From Anoplolepis gracilipes (lineage: Eukaryota > Arthropoda > Insecta > Hymenoptera > Formicidae): a stretch of 64,000 nt of DNA. Below the pieces are notes generated by a model. It saw only the letters and a program-made list of their open reading frames with translations. It did no database searches and was not told the DNA's origin. Positions 1 through 12,827 of this stretch are shown here, piece after piece. How positions within the stretch are numbered: the stretch's first letter is position 1; each line of letters opens with the position of its first letter. The position numbers were made by a program, and so were the translations under genes. The stretch lies in the NCBI RefSeq assembly GCF_047496725.1, contig NC_132976.1:9098001-9162000 (forward strand). The letters run 5' to 3'.

Positions 1-1886
1 GGAAGGACCGAGACACAAGGGATCTGTCGTTCCACGGTTCGCCTGTTAATTACTGGCCTTATAATCAGCCTTGTACAGGACAGAAAGAGAAAGAGAAGAG
101 TTCAACGTCCACAGGGTAAGAAAAAGAGAGAAAAAGGCGTAGAGAGAGGGAGAGAAACAGAGTAACCCCTCAGGAATAACCTAACCTCCGTCGATGTTAC
201 CGGATGTCCCGTTAATCTCATCTTAACAAGGATTTAACTCCGTCTCACGATTTTGCTGGGAGCGCGCGGATGTATATAGGTACTTCCGATTTCCGAGTGT
301 GTACACACCCAATGTACCACACGTACACACGAATGTTGCACAAGGATAATCAAGTCCAGTTTCGCCTCACATCTAGAATGTGTTAAACCGATATCTATTA
401 ATTCCCTTTCCTCTCTCTCTGCAAACCGTCGTATCGTTTATCCGTAACCGTATTCAGCTAAGCGTCTCGGGTGAATTAGCTCCTGGCTCTTGATAAACTA
501 TTTCGGCAGCTTGGAATTAAAATCTTTTTGTTAACTTGAGATAAAGAATATTTCATCTTGTCACTGCTACTTTTTTGTTTTAAGTTTGAAATTACAAATT
601 ATTTCTCAAGTAATTTATAAATGATTTTCTGTTTTAATTTTTCTATATTACTCTCGGTAAACATATTTTATTCAGGCTATGCATACAGCGTCGACAAAGT
701 AGCAGCAATAATTTGACGCGCTCGTTTACGTTGTAACGTGTCGCAGGCACTATCCCGAAAGCGTGTAACAAACAGACGCATAGAATTTGCATTTGCGTGA
801 CGAACGGAATATACATGTACGTGTATTTATGTACGTGTAAGCGACACTGATACACGAGCCGCGTATAACGTTGGGATGAGACTATTCCGTCACTAGAGAC
901 GTATTAAGCCTACATCTATTAAGGTGTGTCGTACATCCTCCATGACACAGCGTCACGATCAGCCGACCGAATTGCCGCGAGCAACTCGAGAAATGTCATT
1001 AAGGGTTTGCCGAGGCGCGGCCAATATCCACGTACGCGGACACGGGTATGTGTCAGTCGTATTAATAAGTACCGAGCTACATAGCTCTATTACATGACAC
1101 GGTGCCGCCTTGATCCTCCTACATTCAAAGGGGATAATGTATAATTTACCGTTAAATACCGTTGAGTGAGTATCTCTGCCATACATAATAATTTATTGAA
1201 AATTCTATAGACGAGAAATATCAAATGTTTTAAAATTTAAAAGAAGGAAATGATACGCGAGCGATTAAGCTCGCTTTAGACGACCTATGATTCGCGACAA
1301 AATTTATTTTGTTTATTTTTATTTCTTCAAATGTGTTTTCTGTACAACGATTATGTAAACAGATAATATATATACAGAATTGTAAATATAATTTTACCTT
1401 CAATTTTATCATCAATTTACAGATATTGTCTAAAGCGAGCTTGAAATTTTCAATCTCATTTTGTGCCCTAGAATATGTATCTGCAAATTATTCCAATGTT
1501 TCGTTTGAGAGATTAACACGATAAACGTGTTAATCAGATCTCCGATGACGCATTATGCGATATAATGCTGCATAATATTTATGAACATTTTTGCGGCATA
1601 CGGAGTTACGCCGTGGTTTCACCTCCATTATTTCCGCGGTTATACGCGCCTGTCAGTGATCCTCCCATTTTTCACGCGAATTTTCCGAAAATGAGGTTTC
1701 AACACGCTGGCCGTCGCCAGTCGTCAGCTGTCTGACGGAATTATCTGTCGCCGTGACCACGCTTGTTTTTACATAGATATGTGTCTGTTGTGCGATAATG
1801 CGATAATGCATCGCTATAAAATGACGAACGAAATTATCTCTCGTGCATGCCATACATGTAAAACATACCAACCATGGCCAAAATTA
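1..1886. other. Non-coding stretch, no gene seen
   Basis: Mixed AT-rich DNA with some CpG-rich patches. A plus-strand frame is open from the window edge to about 165, and a donor-like GGTAAG lies at about 115, but the translated tail is a simple Lys/Arg/Glu run from a GA-rich stretch, so I do not call an exon. Short minus-strand frames at 643-855 and 959-1186 start at GTG or lack any family resemblance. No RNA gene seen. Confidence 0.6.
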
Positions 1887-2193
1887 TTAGGCACCTTAAG
1901 TTTTTCTTATTTCTTATTGTTAGTACGTAAATACTGAAAAAATAACAAAAAATTTTTAAACTATCAATAGCATTTAAGCTGAAACTTCAAGCTTCAAAAT
2001 GTCTTTTTAATTTTTTGTCTGCGACGATTTTTCGCCGAGTTGCTTGATTTTAAAACTAAGTCTATAATATATTTTTCAAAAATGATACTCGACAACGTGC
2101 TTTAATATGCTATCAATAGATTTTTAAACATTTTTTTTTTTTTATTTTCTCAGTATTTAGATATTAAAAATAAAAGAAATTAAGGACGTCTAA
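1887..2193. mobile_element. Palindromic MITE-like element with ~90-bp inverted arms
   Basis: The left arm (about 1890-1980) and the reverse complement of the right arm (about 2100-2190) align over some 90 bases with scattered mismatches. Shared blocks include CACCTTAA-like ends, an AAATACTGA block and CTATCAATAGCAT / CTATTGATAGCAT. Both ends carry TA inside TTAG/CTAA, consistent with a TA target-site duplication. There is no open frame long enough for a transposase, so this is a non-autonomous element whose mobilising superfamily I cannot name. The centre (about 1980-2100) is unpaired AT-rich DNA. The exact end base is uncertain by one or two positions. Confidence 0.7.
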
Positions 2194-5100
2194 TATAATT
2201 TCACCTATATAATAATACAAACAAAAATATTTACTTTTCTTTTTTAGTTTAATAAATAAATATTGAGAGTTATAGTATATTAATTGAGTAGATAAAAATG
2301 GCAACTGATCATACAAGTGACAAAGGTAAATTGTTAATGGTTTACCAATGAATGCGTTTTTAACCCGTTCAATTTACACTTTCCATATTTTATAACATTT
2401 TCGACGCACTGTCGGCCACGCCATCGAAAATAGATGCGTATGGCTCGCTTGTAATTGCTGGGCACCGCAATCCGTTATCAAATTAAATGATCGTCGAAAT
2501 GGCATGACGAATTAATTGGAGCAACGCACTCGACTTGTCAATCCATACACAATTATCGTCAAATAGATGCGTGTACGTTTGTTCCATTTAAATCACAACC
2601 GTCGACAGTCGTTCGCCCAAACGTGCCTGCGTTATAAAATCGCAGGTAAATGTCAGGATCGCTATTATTATGAACACGCACGATCGAGTACGATGGATTA
2701 CCGAATGCAAGCTGTACTAGCATCCGAGTGAAAACACATACGTGAGAAAAAACGGACGCTCTGTGTCACAAAAATAATATCGATCAAAGAATATATCGTG
2801 CTAGATCTCTGTATTTAAGGGTCGAATGATACAAAAAAAGAAAAAAAAAATATATATATATAAGTGCTTATATAATTTTCATAATAATTTGTAGTAATTA
2901 CTTGTATCATTTTCAGATTAAATGTATAATTCAATAAAAGGAGAATTAAAACGCAGAATATTAATAATCTAACCTAATTAATTTTGCGATTGCAAAGCGT
3001 CCAGTTATTAATAAGATGTACTGACATTTAAAAAGAAATTGCATATATCACGTCCCCATATCGTTAAAGCTAAAATCCATTAGGCATTGTGTATGACACA
3101 AAACCATAGAGATAAAAATGAGGACAAAAACTCTCGACTGGGTCACATCCCGTCATTAGCATCGACAGATCGAATCAAGTTCAACCGCTTGTCCGCGGAT
3201 AAATCTGGCACCACAGGAGAAAAATCCCTGTGATCGCGCAATCGTTCGGTTAGAAACATTATGGTCGTGTATTTGACAGATACGAATAGAAATCCGATTA
3301 AATTATTCTTCTGGTACGTGACAATGGGTCGGACAATAGTTTGCCCTTTTTAAAAGTTATTCCGCATATAATGACTCTCTGGAAGAATCGTGGCGTCATC
3401 ATTTTTGAATTGCGTGTAGAAATTTATATGAGAAAAAGAGAGAATATTTAGACGAGTAAAAATGTTACATTTTTCCAAAGCACTGCGTAATATTGTTAAA
3501 AAAAATACGTAGTTTTTGAAAAGATAAATAGTTATTTTAAAGCAAGCAGATTAATTTGAAATTGATGTCAGTTTTTTGATAATCATAAATGTTTTATACG
3601 TTAATTTTGAATTTACCGGTTGTGTCTGCAAAAGCGACAACGTCATTTTTATGCATGAGATGTAAGATGTCTGAGAGGTTGCTTAAACCAGATTTGCATT
3701 AAAGACAAGCGTGGGACTCGGTTAAATTAAGTCAGAGAATTATTAATTAATGCAATTAGCTTTAATTACATGATCAGTTTTCTTAAGATAAAATTCCACG
3801 TTGACTAAAATAAAATGTTTATAAAAATTTTTAATCGAATTTATTTCTGATGTATTTTATCAAAGTGTGTGTATCTCAATAATATATTTAATAAGAAAAC
3901 TCAAATAAAATTATTTTTAAAGGTTCTTAAAATATCTATAATTTCAATCTGATCACATTTATGTCTGATAAATATTATACTCGAATCAACGAATGTTAAC
4001 GTTGTTAAGAAACAATGTAGAGTTTAGATCTGTATGCATATATAATATTTGCTTTTAATATGGTATAGTTTAGACTGTGCGAAAGCCGCAATTTTCCATG
4101 AAATTACCTTTGGGTGTAAATTCTTAAATATAAATCACATCTGAGAGAGACACACGACGATCTAAAATTAATAAGCTCTTCGTTTCCACACAATTTAATA
4201 ACCGTCTCTCGATATATAATGTATAGAGTGTATACATTAATTCACATAATAAAGATAAAAATATTGACCCAGTGCCAGAACAAATATCCGTAGAAGAGTC
4301 AGAATGTAACGTCAAATTGTCCCAGTATAATCGGTCATGAGTTCGATTTTCATTTCGCGATTCATACATTTTCACTGAAAAAACGCCGTTGATGTAAATT
4401 CTTTCTACTAACAAAAAACAAAAGACTTTATTTACGAGCACAAGATTCCTCAAAGTTTTTAAATGACAAAAAAATCCTAAAAACGCTACACACTCACGAG
4501 ACAGAATATAATCTTATCGATAATGTGTACTATCGATAATACATGCTTGCTATTTAGCTCTTCTTTGTCGCAAAAAGTCGTATATGGCGTTTAATTGCCA
4601 AGTCCAACGTAAAGAAATTGTCGTATCTGAGATATCTAAAGCCCGCGTATATAAGTACAAACTACGAAAGAAAAGTTAAATTTACTCAGAAATCGATCCA
4701 TCGATCCACGATTTTTCCAAGATATCAACTAGACGCTGAAGAAATATGGAGGGGGAGGAGGGAAAGAGAGAAGCAAAAATATATATAATTGGAATTTTAA
4801 TCTTCCTTATCTGAATGAAAATAATTCGCATTTCTTTATGAGGAAATGTGATAATTATTTCTTTATCACATCTATTGACATGTATACATATTACACTTAT
4901 AAAATTTTAATTAATACTTTGAGATATTTAATGATATATATTTCAGTTATAATGTATTTAATTACATCGTACACACAGTTACTGAACGTGTAACTGGTAT
5001 CGTTATGTCTGTGAAGAAATGATAATTATGAACAATCCGCCGCGTAATTTACTCATTTAATTAATAATTTTATAAAATATCGTAACATCAAATTTTCGAC

Positions 5101-6612
5101 TACGGCGACGACAAACACGAAATAAGACATTATTCTCCGGACGTTCTTCCAAGGCCGACGATAAATCGACTTTCACTACTGACTGAGTCCGTCACGCTCG
5201 ATAGACCAGCGATAAATGCGGCAGGGTGTCAAGATTTATTGCTAATTATGACCCAACTCGATAATTACATCGTCGCCCTCCATGTTTCGTTAATGAGCGC
5301 TAATTTCCTAACGCCTCAATGGGTCGTTATCGCGATCGTCTAAAGTTAACTTTTATCAATTACCGAAAAACAGAAGACCGCTGACGCGGTCTCCAAGACA
5401 GCGCGCGGCCCGTCCAAGTGAATTCGCTGACATGACGTAGATCCGGCGGAGATTCGCCGAATAACGAGTCTAACCGATGATTAATAATCGCTGAGCACTG
5501 ATAAGCGACCGTGGAAACACGATATTAACACACTTCGATGGCTTGAAACCGCAGAGTCGCATGCGCTTGGACTCGTCAGACCGAGGCCGTGCTGTCAAAC
5601 AAGCCAACTGTTACCAAGCGTTATCGCGCTTCGTCGGTTAATTAACGCGGCGACTGATGTTAAGTGCCGCGTTTCAGCGATAACGCGAAAAGTTTTCAAT
5701 ATGCGCGTTTGCCCAACCCAAGAATCTAATTCGCGTGCGATAAAAGTCTGCCCGCGTCTCTTGAAACGATATACACAAAGTATATAATATCGTTAATAAC
5801 AAGTTTTCATTAACGATTTCGCGTGACTTGGTCGGCGAAAGCGTGACGAGAGATTAATTAGCGAGCTATTTGATGTTGAAAATCAGAAGGCAAATTTCGA
5901 TAAATTACTTTCATTATTATTACGTTCTTTTCATAGTAAGCACGCGAATGAATAATGTGCACTGCATATTTTTTTCGAAAATATTTTGTAACGTAACATA
6001 TTATTGCTATAATTAAAAGCTTAATTTCAATGTACATTACGTTGGAAATTATACAATTTAGCGTTACAAATTAAAAAGTTATGATAAATAGCACTCTGTG
6101 TGTCACATTTTCATTAAAAACACGAACAGATATATTAATACAGAAAGCATATACACACATTACGCATTGTTCTCTTTGTACTTTTTCAACGAGATGACAT
6201 TGTCGTAAATTGGCAGGAAAATGCAGTAAAATTATACAATATTGCGCATCGTGCTCAAACAAATAAGGCTACAATCTAGTAGTATCGTTAAAGTTCGAAA
6301 GCTTATCGTGGTTTATCGTTTAATTAGAGCACCTGCAACCATGTAAGTGCGAGTCTAACGCAGGTGCATCTTGCCTATCTCAAACACATTGCATATGTGC
6401 GATTATAACCGCACAACCAATAGCGACGTACACATTATTGTGTTTATTCATCGATGGTCGTGCATAGATAGAGGCTGTTCCACGCGAAATAGGTTAATAT
6501 ATTCCATTATTATATATATATTCGACATTATGTAATTGGTCGGAAAATCTGTGGAGCAGAAAATTATATTACTTTTATATATAACGTATTAATAAATTAT
6601 AAAATCCATGCA
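2194..6612. other. Non-coding stretch, no gene seen
   Basis: AT-rich in 2194-5090 with short A/T runs, more CpG-rich in 5100-5760. The longest frame, 4124-4453 minus (109 codons), has no recognisable domain and no flanking splice pattern that I trust. A small inverted pair TATCGATAAT / TACTATCGATAAT lies at about 4516-4542. No tRNA-type A and B boxes in the right order were found. Confidence 0.6.
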
Positions 6613-6935
6613 CATGGCGTCCTGTAATTGGTGAAAAACCTGCTAATGGCAGATTTCTTGAGATCATTTGGAGTCGATTTTTCCTCAGCGAAAATATCGA
6701 GGGACGTCCTCATTTTTTGCAAGTTTCCAATTTTTGTCATTATATATTTTTGTGATTAAGCCTTCAATTAAAATTCTATTAGAGTAAACTCTATCTGAGT
6801 TAGAGATCTCTCTTTTTTCAATCGCTTATAACTCGGAAATTACTGACGTCTCGACATTTTCGCTGAGCAAAAATCGTCTCTAAATAATCTCAAGAATCTG
6901 CTATTAGCAAGTTTTTCACCAATTATATCACCCTG
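6613..6935 (-). mobile_element. TA-flanked palindromic MITE, copy 1
   Basis: About 323 bp. Left end CATGGCGTCCTGTAATTGG, and right end reads CACCCTG followed by TA (6936-6937). The two ends are inverted repeats, sharing the blocks GGTGAAAAACCTGCTAATG and its complement near 6905-6925. The reverse complement of the element at 12828-13202 aligns along the whole length, including the shared central AAAATTCTATTAGAGTAAAC-like and CAATCGCTTATAACT blocks. This proves a dispersed family. Copy 1 lacks about 50 bases present in the centre of copy 2, and its left flank is CA where TA is expected, so it is older or damaged. No coding capacity. The TA flanks suggest a Tc1/mariner-type mobiliser (inference). 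Confidence 0.85.
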
Positions 6936-6937
6936 TA

Positions 6938-8473
6938 TACATATGCGCGTATAGCCGCATATAATGGCACGAATTTATTTGTTTCTTTTCTGTACAACGA
7001 TTCCAGAAAAGTGCTATTCTCAATTCGTATATTACGTTCTAAACGACTCGTTCTGCATCATTTTCCACGTGCCTGCAATTCTGTTCTCTCGCTAATCTCG
7101 AGGAGAGACGCTCTCTTTTATTCGTAGCCGCGGGTCGACACGTTCGCCTTCCGTGCTCTTTCCCTCTATCGATGTAGAAGGTGTAACCCGTGTATGATTA
7201 CGGGTGTACAAACGCGGGGGTCGGCGGGGAATAGAATATCCTAGCGAGGAGGAGTAAAAGTGGATAGTTGAAATTGCTGACTACGACGCGCGCACACAGA
7301 TACACAAACGACGACCACCCACGACCATGTTGGAGGAGCCTAGTCAGTACTCAGGAGAGAAAGAAGACTCGGCTGAATCCTGCCGTTTATATATGGAAAT
7401 GCGCGCGTCCTCCTCTTCCTCTTCTCGCGTATAATCCTATAACCGTCGAATCTAGCCGACGGTAGGAATCGTAATGCTAAATTTTTCGACCTCTCTTGCG
7501 CGCGATGCGTCAGTTTGCCGTCCTCGTCGGCACGCCCTTTGCCCTTTGTCTCTCGGGGGAGGGAAAGGGGATATACCTAACCCGAATGTCCCGTCGACAA
7601 TTTCGAAATCTCGAGATTCGGGTCAGGTCGAAATTAGAGATGTCGTACGAAACGAGGCGGTTGATTCTCATTTCGCTCTTTCATCTCATTTATGGAGAAT
7701 TCGCGCTTAACTGACTTCAATTATCGGATCAAGAGTAATAATTCAACTATCGTTACGTAATTTTGCTTGAGACAAAATTTTCCCTGCAAAATACAATCAA
7801 TGTCGCGCACGGAACCATTTGTTAATAAAACTCGAGATATATATATGTACGGTATTTGCGTGACCTTCCCTGAACTGACACGTTATTTATTTAACGCTTT
7901 AACAGACCGTGGTGAAATCGACCACTGCACGCAGCAAATTCAACAAAAATACCCATTTGCCTAAACAGACAATAGTTGAAAATCCACTTCGTTTTTTACA
8001 CAGAATAACATAAAACAAGATTCGAAAAAAAAAAATCCTTTATAGCAAAATAACTATTTCGCATAAACATTTCAATATCATGCGATCTCATACAGAGAAT
8101 TAAACGACATGTAAATAATTAATTTTAATTCCTTTTAGTTACATGATTTAAATAATGTATCGCTCTCTCTTTTGCTCGATAATAAATTATAATTTAAAAG
8201 AGATGTACCTAGTTTCTGCAAGATTAAACCACTACGAATAAATTCTCGAGAATGCTATTGTACTGGCTGTTAACTAATCAGTCAATTTCGTAACATCCGT
8301 TAGGAGACTACACGTCCCAGAATTTCAAATCAATCTCCATCTATCTACCTACATCCAACCCGTAACAAGCTTTACTTCTCCGTATAAGTGTAAACCTGCG
8401 TCGCGAGTTAAGGACAGTCAACTAGTACGAAAGTAACTTGTAAATCATAGAAACGCTGGAGATGGAGATAAAT
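6938..8473. other. Non-coding stretch, no gene seen
   Basis: CpG-rich between about 7080 and 7700, with overlapping frames at 7268-7465, 7474-7710 and 7496-7714 that look like by-products of GC-rich sequence. AT-rich from 7980 to 8330. An acceptor-like pyrimidine tract ending CCAG on the minus strand (about 8455) leads into sequence with early stops in every frame, so no exon is called. Confidence 0.55.
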
Positions 8474-8532
<59 letters not shown>

Positions 8533-8559
8533 AAGGGGAGAGAGAGGGAGGAGGTATGC

Positions 8560-8593
<34 letters not shown>
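8474..8593. repeat. Interrupted (GA)n microsatellite
   Basis: About 120 bases of AG dinucleotides broken by AAAG, GGGG and a short GGAGGTATGC island. The minus-strand Leu/Ser-only frames over it are translation artefacts. GA tracts can bind GAGA-type factors in insects; whether this one does is unknown. Confidence 0.95.
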
Positions 8594-8899
8594 TCGTGAA
8601 ATCGCGCTGACACGTACTGCCGTCGCCCACTAAAACTTGTCGACGATGCGCCTCCTGAGAGGCCCGAGACGACTTTTCGTCGTGGATCGTCAAGGAGAAG
8701 AAGGTTTCGCACTCTCATTCTCATTCTCTCATGTTTCTCTCTTTTCCTGCCGCCGTTGCACATAAAGCCCGCCTCGACCTCTGTCCCCCTAATTTCGTTT
8801 CATCGGCGGCGGGCACGTCTCGGGCTTTCCAAACCCATTTGCGCCCGTAATGTTACGAGCCAACAAATGGCGATACACACCCGTCGTGTCTTCTGTGCT

Positions 8900-8922
8900 C
8901 CCCCTCCCCCTGCCCCCCGCCC
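8900..8922 (-). other. G-quadruplex-capable tract (minus strand)
   Basis: Four C-runs of 5, 5, 6 and 3 are separated by T, TG and G on the plus strand. The minus strand therefore meets the standard pattern of four G-runs of at least three with loops of 1-2 bases. It sits in a pyrimidine-rich island (8870-8990) about 125 bases upstream of the TATA-like site at 9047. Confidence 0.7.
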
Positions 8923-9046
8923 TCTTCTCTGCTTCTCTTATTACTCTCTTCCTCTTCCTTCTTCTCCAACCTCACCGCGCACCTGCGAAAGTTGAGCTAC
9001 CAAATTGGACCTCGAAATTTCGCTGTACCGCGAGATGGATTCGCCG

Positions 9047-9080
9047 TATAAAAGCAGATTAATGAATTAATCAACGGCAG
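9047..9080 (+). promoter_or_regulatory. Weak TATA plus initiator-like pair
   Basis: TATAAAAG starts at 9047 and a GGCAGATG lies with its A at 9079, 32 bases on. The initiator match is poor compared with the arthropod TCAGT consensus, and the first ATG (9081) would be almost leaderless, so this may be chance. A 42-codon frame follows (9081-9209) with no family resemblance. Confidence 0.2.
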
Positions 9081-12000
9081 ATGCTGCTCGGTACGTTATG
9101 TCGAGGGAAATGTATGAATGACGAATTACTGATATTTTGTGCACGAGTTTGCAATTCAAAAGAGGAAAGCGAAATATTGTCGGGTAATCATAAGTTTTGG
9201 AATGTGTAAAAAAAAAAGGGGGGGAAAAATTTTCTGTGTTCTATAAAAATTGTAAAAAACTGTATCCGTGGGCTAATGTTAGCTACAGCTCGTTTGCTTA
9301 TTCTCGAATAAATCTTTCTAATTGTAAGCAATGAATGAAATTAAATAACAAATCGTCAAATATCTACGCGATAAGTTAAACTACATTATTCACGTTCCGA
9401 TAAAGTTTCCCAAACATTTTGAAGTAATTAAGAGCGACAGAAAGCATATTCGTGTAATTATAAATTTAATTAAGAGGGCACGTCACGTTCGAGTTGACTC
9501 TCATAATTCTCTTCAATTTAATGTTTACTTGCTAAGTGTTTCAATATAATTACAAGAAAGTTACGAAGAAGCGGGTAGGGAACGTCATCAAACTTTTTGA
9601 CGTGAAAGTTTCAGGACAAACGGAATATAAGTCACGAATTTATCGGTGAATCGATTGTGATAGGGAAACGATGGCAATTTGTGAAAATTCAAATGGATAA
9701 ACTTTATAAGATACGCGACTCCTTTAGAGTTTGATAAGAAAGAGACAGGGAAAGAGATTGTGAAACGAGTTAATTAATTAGACGTTTTCCAATCGACATA
9801 AAGAGGACGTCACTTGTGCGACAAAATTGATTACTTAATGTCGCCCAACAAGCAAACTACCTAAAGTAAGTTTCGCCACGACGAAGATCAACCCTATTCC
9901 ACTTACGATTTGAACTTCGATAAACTGTGCTCCTCTTGTTTGAGTTGCAACAGAGTCGACCGACTTGCCTTCAGCGCTCTCTCCCTGTCTTTTTCAATCT
10001 TAAGTCGTGGCCTTCATATTGCGAACTCTATGATTGTAAATTATTCCGCGTAACTTCGCAAGAGATAGGTTCGCTGTGTTGTCCAATCTGCGAAACCGTT
10101 CGTAATCGATTAAAATTTAAAGACCTCTCTCGCATAGATTAATATACAATGTTCTCTCAAATTAATAATAAACTCGATTTAAATAAAATATAAACAAATA
10201 AAACCAACTTCCAGATTTTTCCTACAATTATAATAAATATAACTATAACGTTACATGTGACTCGAAGGATCTGACACGCGAGACGCAAACTTTATTCCTT
10301 TAAACTAGTAGATTGAAAGATATCCGGTGCATCGATCGTCGCTGGAAAAGACTGGATTTTAAGCGGCGAAGATTTTCGTAAAAGTAAAGCTCAACGCCAG
10401 ACGGTCGATTCGTCGGAATCCATGAATTTTCGAAAAGTGGAGAACCGTGGGATTTCTTTGCCACCGAGAAACGGCGACGACGACGACGGCGACGACGACG
10501 ACGATGATTTCCCGGGATATTGAATTCGCGATCGCGTGAATCATTTTTATCGTGGCACGGTGCGACTGACGCCGGATCGTTCCCCCTCATCAAATATTCA
10601 ATCGAAGTTTACAAAACGCCAAGCCGCCGAATGAATCTCATTATGTCGTCCTGGACCAATATTTGCCATCGCGAAAAGTACTCAGCAGCGAGTCGTGTCG
10701 CCGGAAGTTAACCCGACAGTCGCATAATTTCCATTGTTTCTATTGAAAACTGCGCGTTGAATTGGAACCGCGAGAACCACGTTCCTGCATAAACTCGTTG
10801 AAGAAAAGACGTTTATAATACTATATACTATTATTAAAAAAACAAATTAATTGCTTATAAAATATATCATAGCAATATTCATATATAATATAATATACTC
10901 AAAAAGATAAAATATTTAAAACTCTTCTCTTTAACTGTCATGTCTCATGTCATAAAGAAGCTATAGAATCATATAATACTTAAACAACTTTTCAATGTAT
11001 AAATGTGATTATCGGTCGTATGACGGTGCGAGCCATCAACGTCATCCTGTTTTTTTACGAGGCGCTCCTTTAGCGTTCGCTCGTTAAATCCCCCTTCGAA
11101 CCTGAGGTGGTAATTTCTCGCGGCCGGGTTAAGAATGGGGTCATTATGTATCCCGAAGATTTGCTCCAGGGTACAATATTCTCCGTCCCACGAGTGCGCC
11201 TGGACTGAACGTTAAGGGTGTAAACAATTTTCGTCGAAACAACGAGTCACTATGTACTACCAGTTTTACGAGCCTATCCAAGTTACTAGCTTGTCCCCCC
11301 CTTTTCCCTCTCCTCCTTCTATCTCGCCCCTCCCATTTTTGTAACGCCACCAAAATTTGCTGACTTGAAAATTAAGCTGCCACCCTTCTTCCGAGCGTAC
11401 CTCCAGCTTGCAATTTAGACTGCAATCATCGTTTCGTATCATGACGTTGATGGGCATACGCGTTATAATCCAAAAAACCACGTATGAAATACCACCACCT
11501 CGATCGCGGAATTTTTTACAAACGTGCTCCACGTCAGGAAAATCTAATTTCACATTTTTCCAACAATGCATAAATGAAAGAAAATTTAAAGAAAAAAAAA
11601 CTAGGATTATACTGCTCAACTATCCTGCTCGCTCACATATATGCAGAAGAAAAAAAAAAAGAGAAGACAAAAGAGATTTCAGCATAAAGCGGAATCGGCA
11701 AGATCTTTCCCAGATTACCTTTTACATTTTCGTTGTACGTGCAAGTGAAAAAAAAATGTAACCTCATTCTGTGTATCGCGTATGTGGCATAATACAATAT
11801 CTTTTAATGATGTGTGTACTTTTGTATTCACACACAAACTTTTCAGAGAAACAAAAATATGATATAAAAATAACCGCATTTATATAAAATCGCAAAATTC
11901 TAAAATGTTATTTTAAAAAAAAATTAACATCTAAATAAATATGTCCCAGAATGTATTGCTAACAGTCGGGAATTAATTAGTAAATAAGTCGGGAATTAGT

Positions 12001-12648
12001 GGTGACAAAATAATCGCAAAGAATTTTTAATATTTCCAATGAATGATAAATGGATTACTGATTGACGAACAGTTTAGCGACGTCGTCAATCTCTTTTACG
12101 ATGTGACACTTTTTGTTATCGGAAAAAAATCTCGAATTATACGCTCAATTCAGATTTACCTACAAACGGGAAAAAAACAGAGTAAATACAATTTTTTTAA
12201 AAATGTAAAAACTTTGTTTGAAACACTCTATTGAGCTTGACCACTCTGTTTGAAATTATATATCACGATATAATTTTTTTTTTTTCGTGTTATTTAATTT
12301 AAACGTGCATTTTTGGCAAATTTAACGCGCTTGTAATGAAAGCGATTATTTTTCGAAAAGCGGGAATATTTCATTCGCGCGTTTGAAGTGTAATTTTAAA
12401 GTCCGTCGACCGGGTGTGATGAAAATTTCATCCAAGTCTACAACTACGCCGTAACTAATTCGTTATCGTGAAAATCCTCGCGCCCTGTGACCCCGTTCGC
12501 GCCGTCGACGATATCCCACCGGTCTCGTGAATCCGGCGGAATACGGGCGGAAGTGGATTCCGCGTGAACAAGGACTCACGGGCGATCGTGGCCGGAAGTC
12601 GGCCAAACCTCTGGAAACTCCTCCCTAGGAAGACATCGTGAAGTTTCT
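9081..12648. other. Non-coding stretch, no gene seen
   Basis: Mostly AT-rich. A donor-like GTAAGT on the plus strand at about 9866 has no convincing exon before it. Frames at 11266-11619 (minus) and 11408-11761 (plus), each 117 codons, overlap one another on opposite strands and show no domain. Pyrimidine-rich patch at 11285-11340. A-runs at 11650-11660. Confidence 0.55.
10472..10506. repeat. (CGA)n trinucleotide repeat
   Basis: GAC/CGA triplets with a GGC interruption in the middle. On the minus strand this gives an Arg-only or Val/Ala run in the frames 10300-10593 and 10359-10544, which explains why those frames are open. Confidence 0.9.
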
Positions 12649-12667
12649 GGTGGAACAATGTTCCACC
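12649..12667. repeat. Perfect 9-bp inverted repeat
   Basis: GGTGGAACA and TGTTCCACC flank a single A. It lies in the CpG-rich island 12460-12740 and is followed 43 bases later by a 16-bp palindrome. Confidence 0.85.
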
Positions 12668-12709
12668 GCGCGCTCTTCCCGCAATTCTTCGTTAAACGTT
12701 TTGCGACGG

Positions 12710-12725
12710 TCGCGAACGTTCGCGA
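12710..12725. repeat. Perfect 16-bp palindrome
   Basis: TCGCGAACGTTCGCGA reads the same on both strands and contains four CpG steps. It could be a dimeric factor site or simply a product of local CpG-rich sequence; nothing in the surroundings decides. Confidence 0.85.
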
Positions 12726-12827
12726 GAAATATTACAAGAATTTAATGCCGTTGTAAAAAAGGAAATTTCGTTTCAGCATGAAATAAATGAAGCCATTCTA
12801 TGTATACTATATATATATATATATGTA

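Noticed and set aside
1..165. Open plus-strand frame at the window edge with CACAGGGTAAG
   Set aside because: The tail is Lys/Arg/Glu from a GA-rich tract and the upstream part cannot be judged because the window begins here.
4124..4453. 109-codon minus frame containing NENRTHDRLY
   Set aside because: NRTHD-like words turn up in translated repeats of many animals. Here there is no element boundary or poly-A tail to support a SINE or other repeat.
8422..8763. Ser/Leu-rich 113-codon frame
   Set aside because: Translation of the (GA)n microsatellite.
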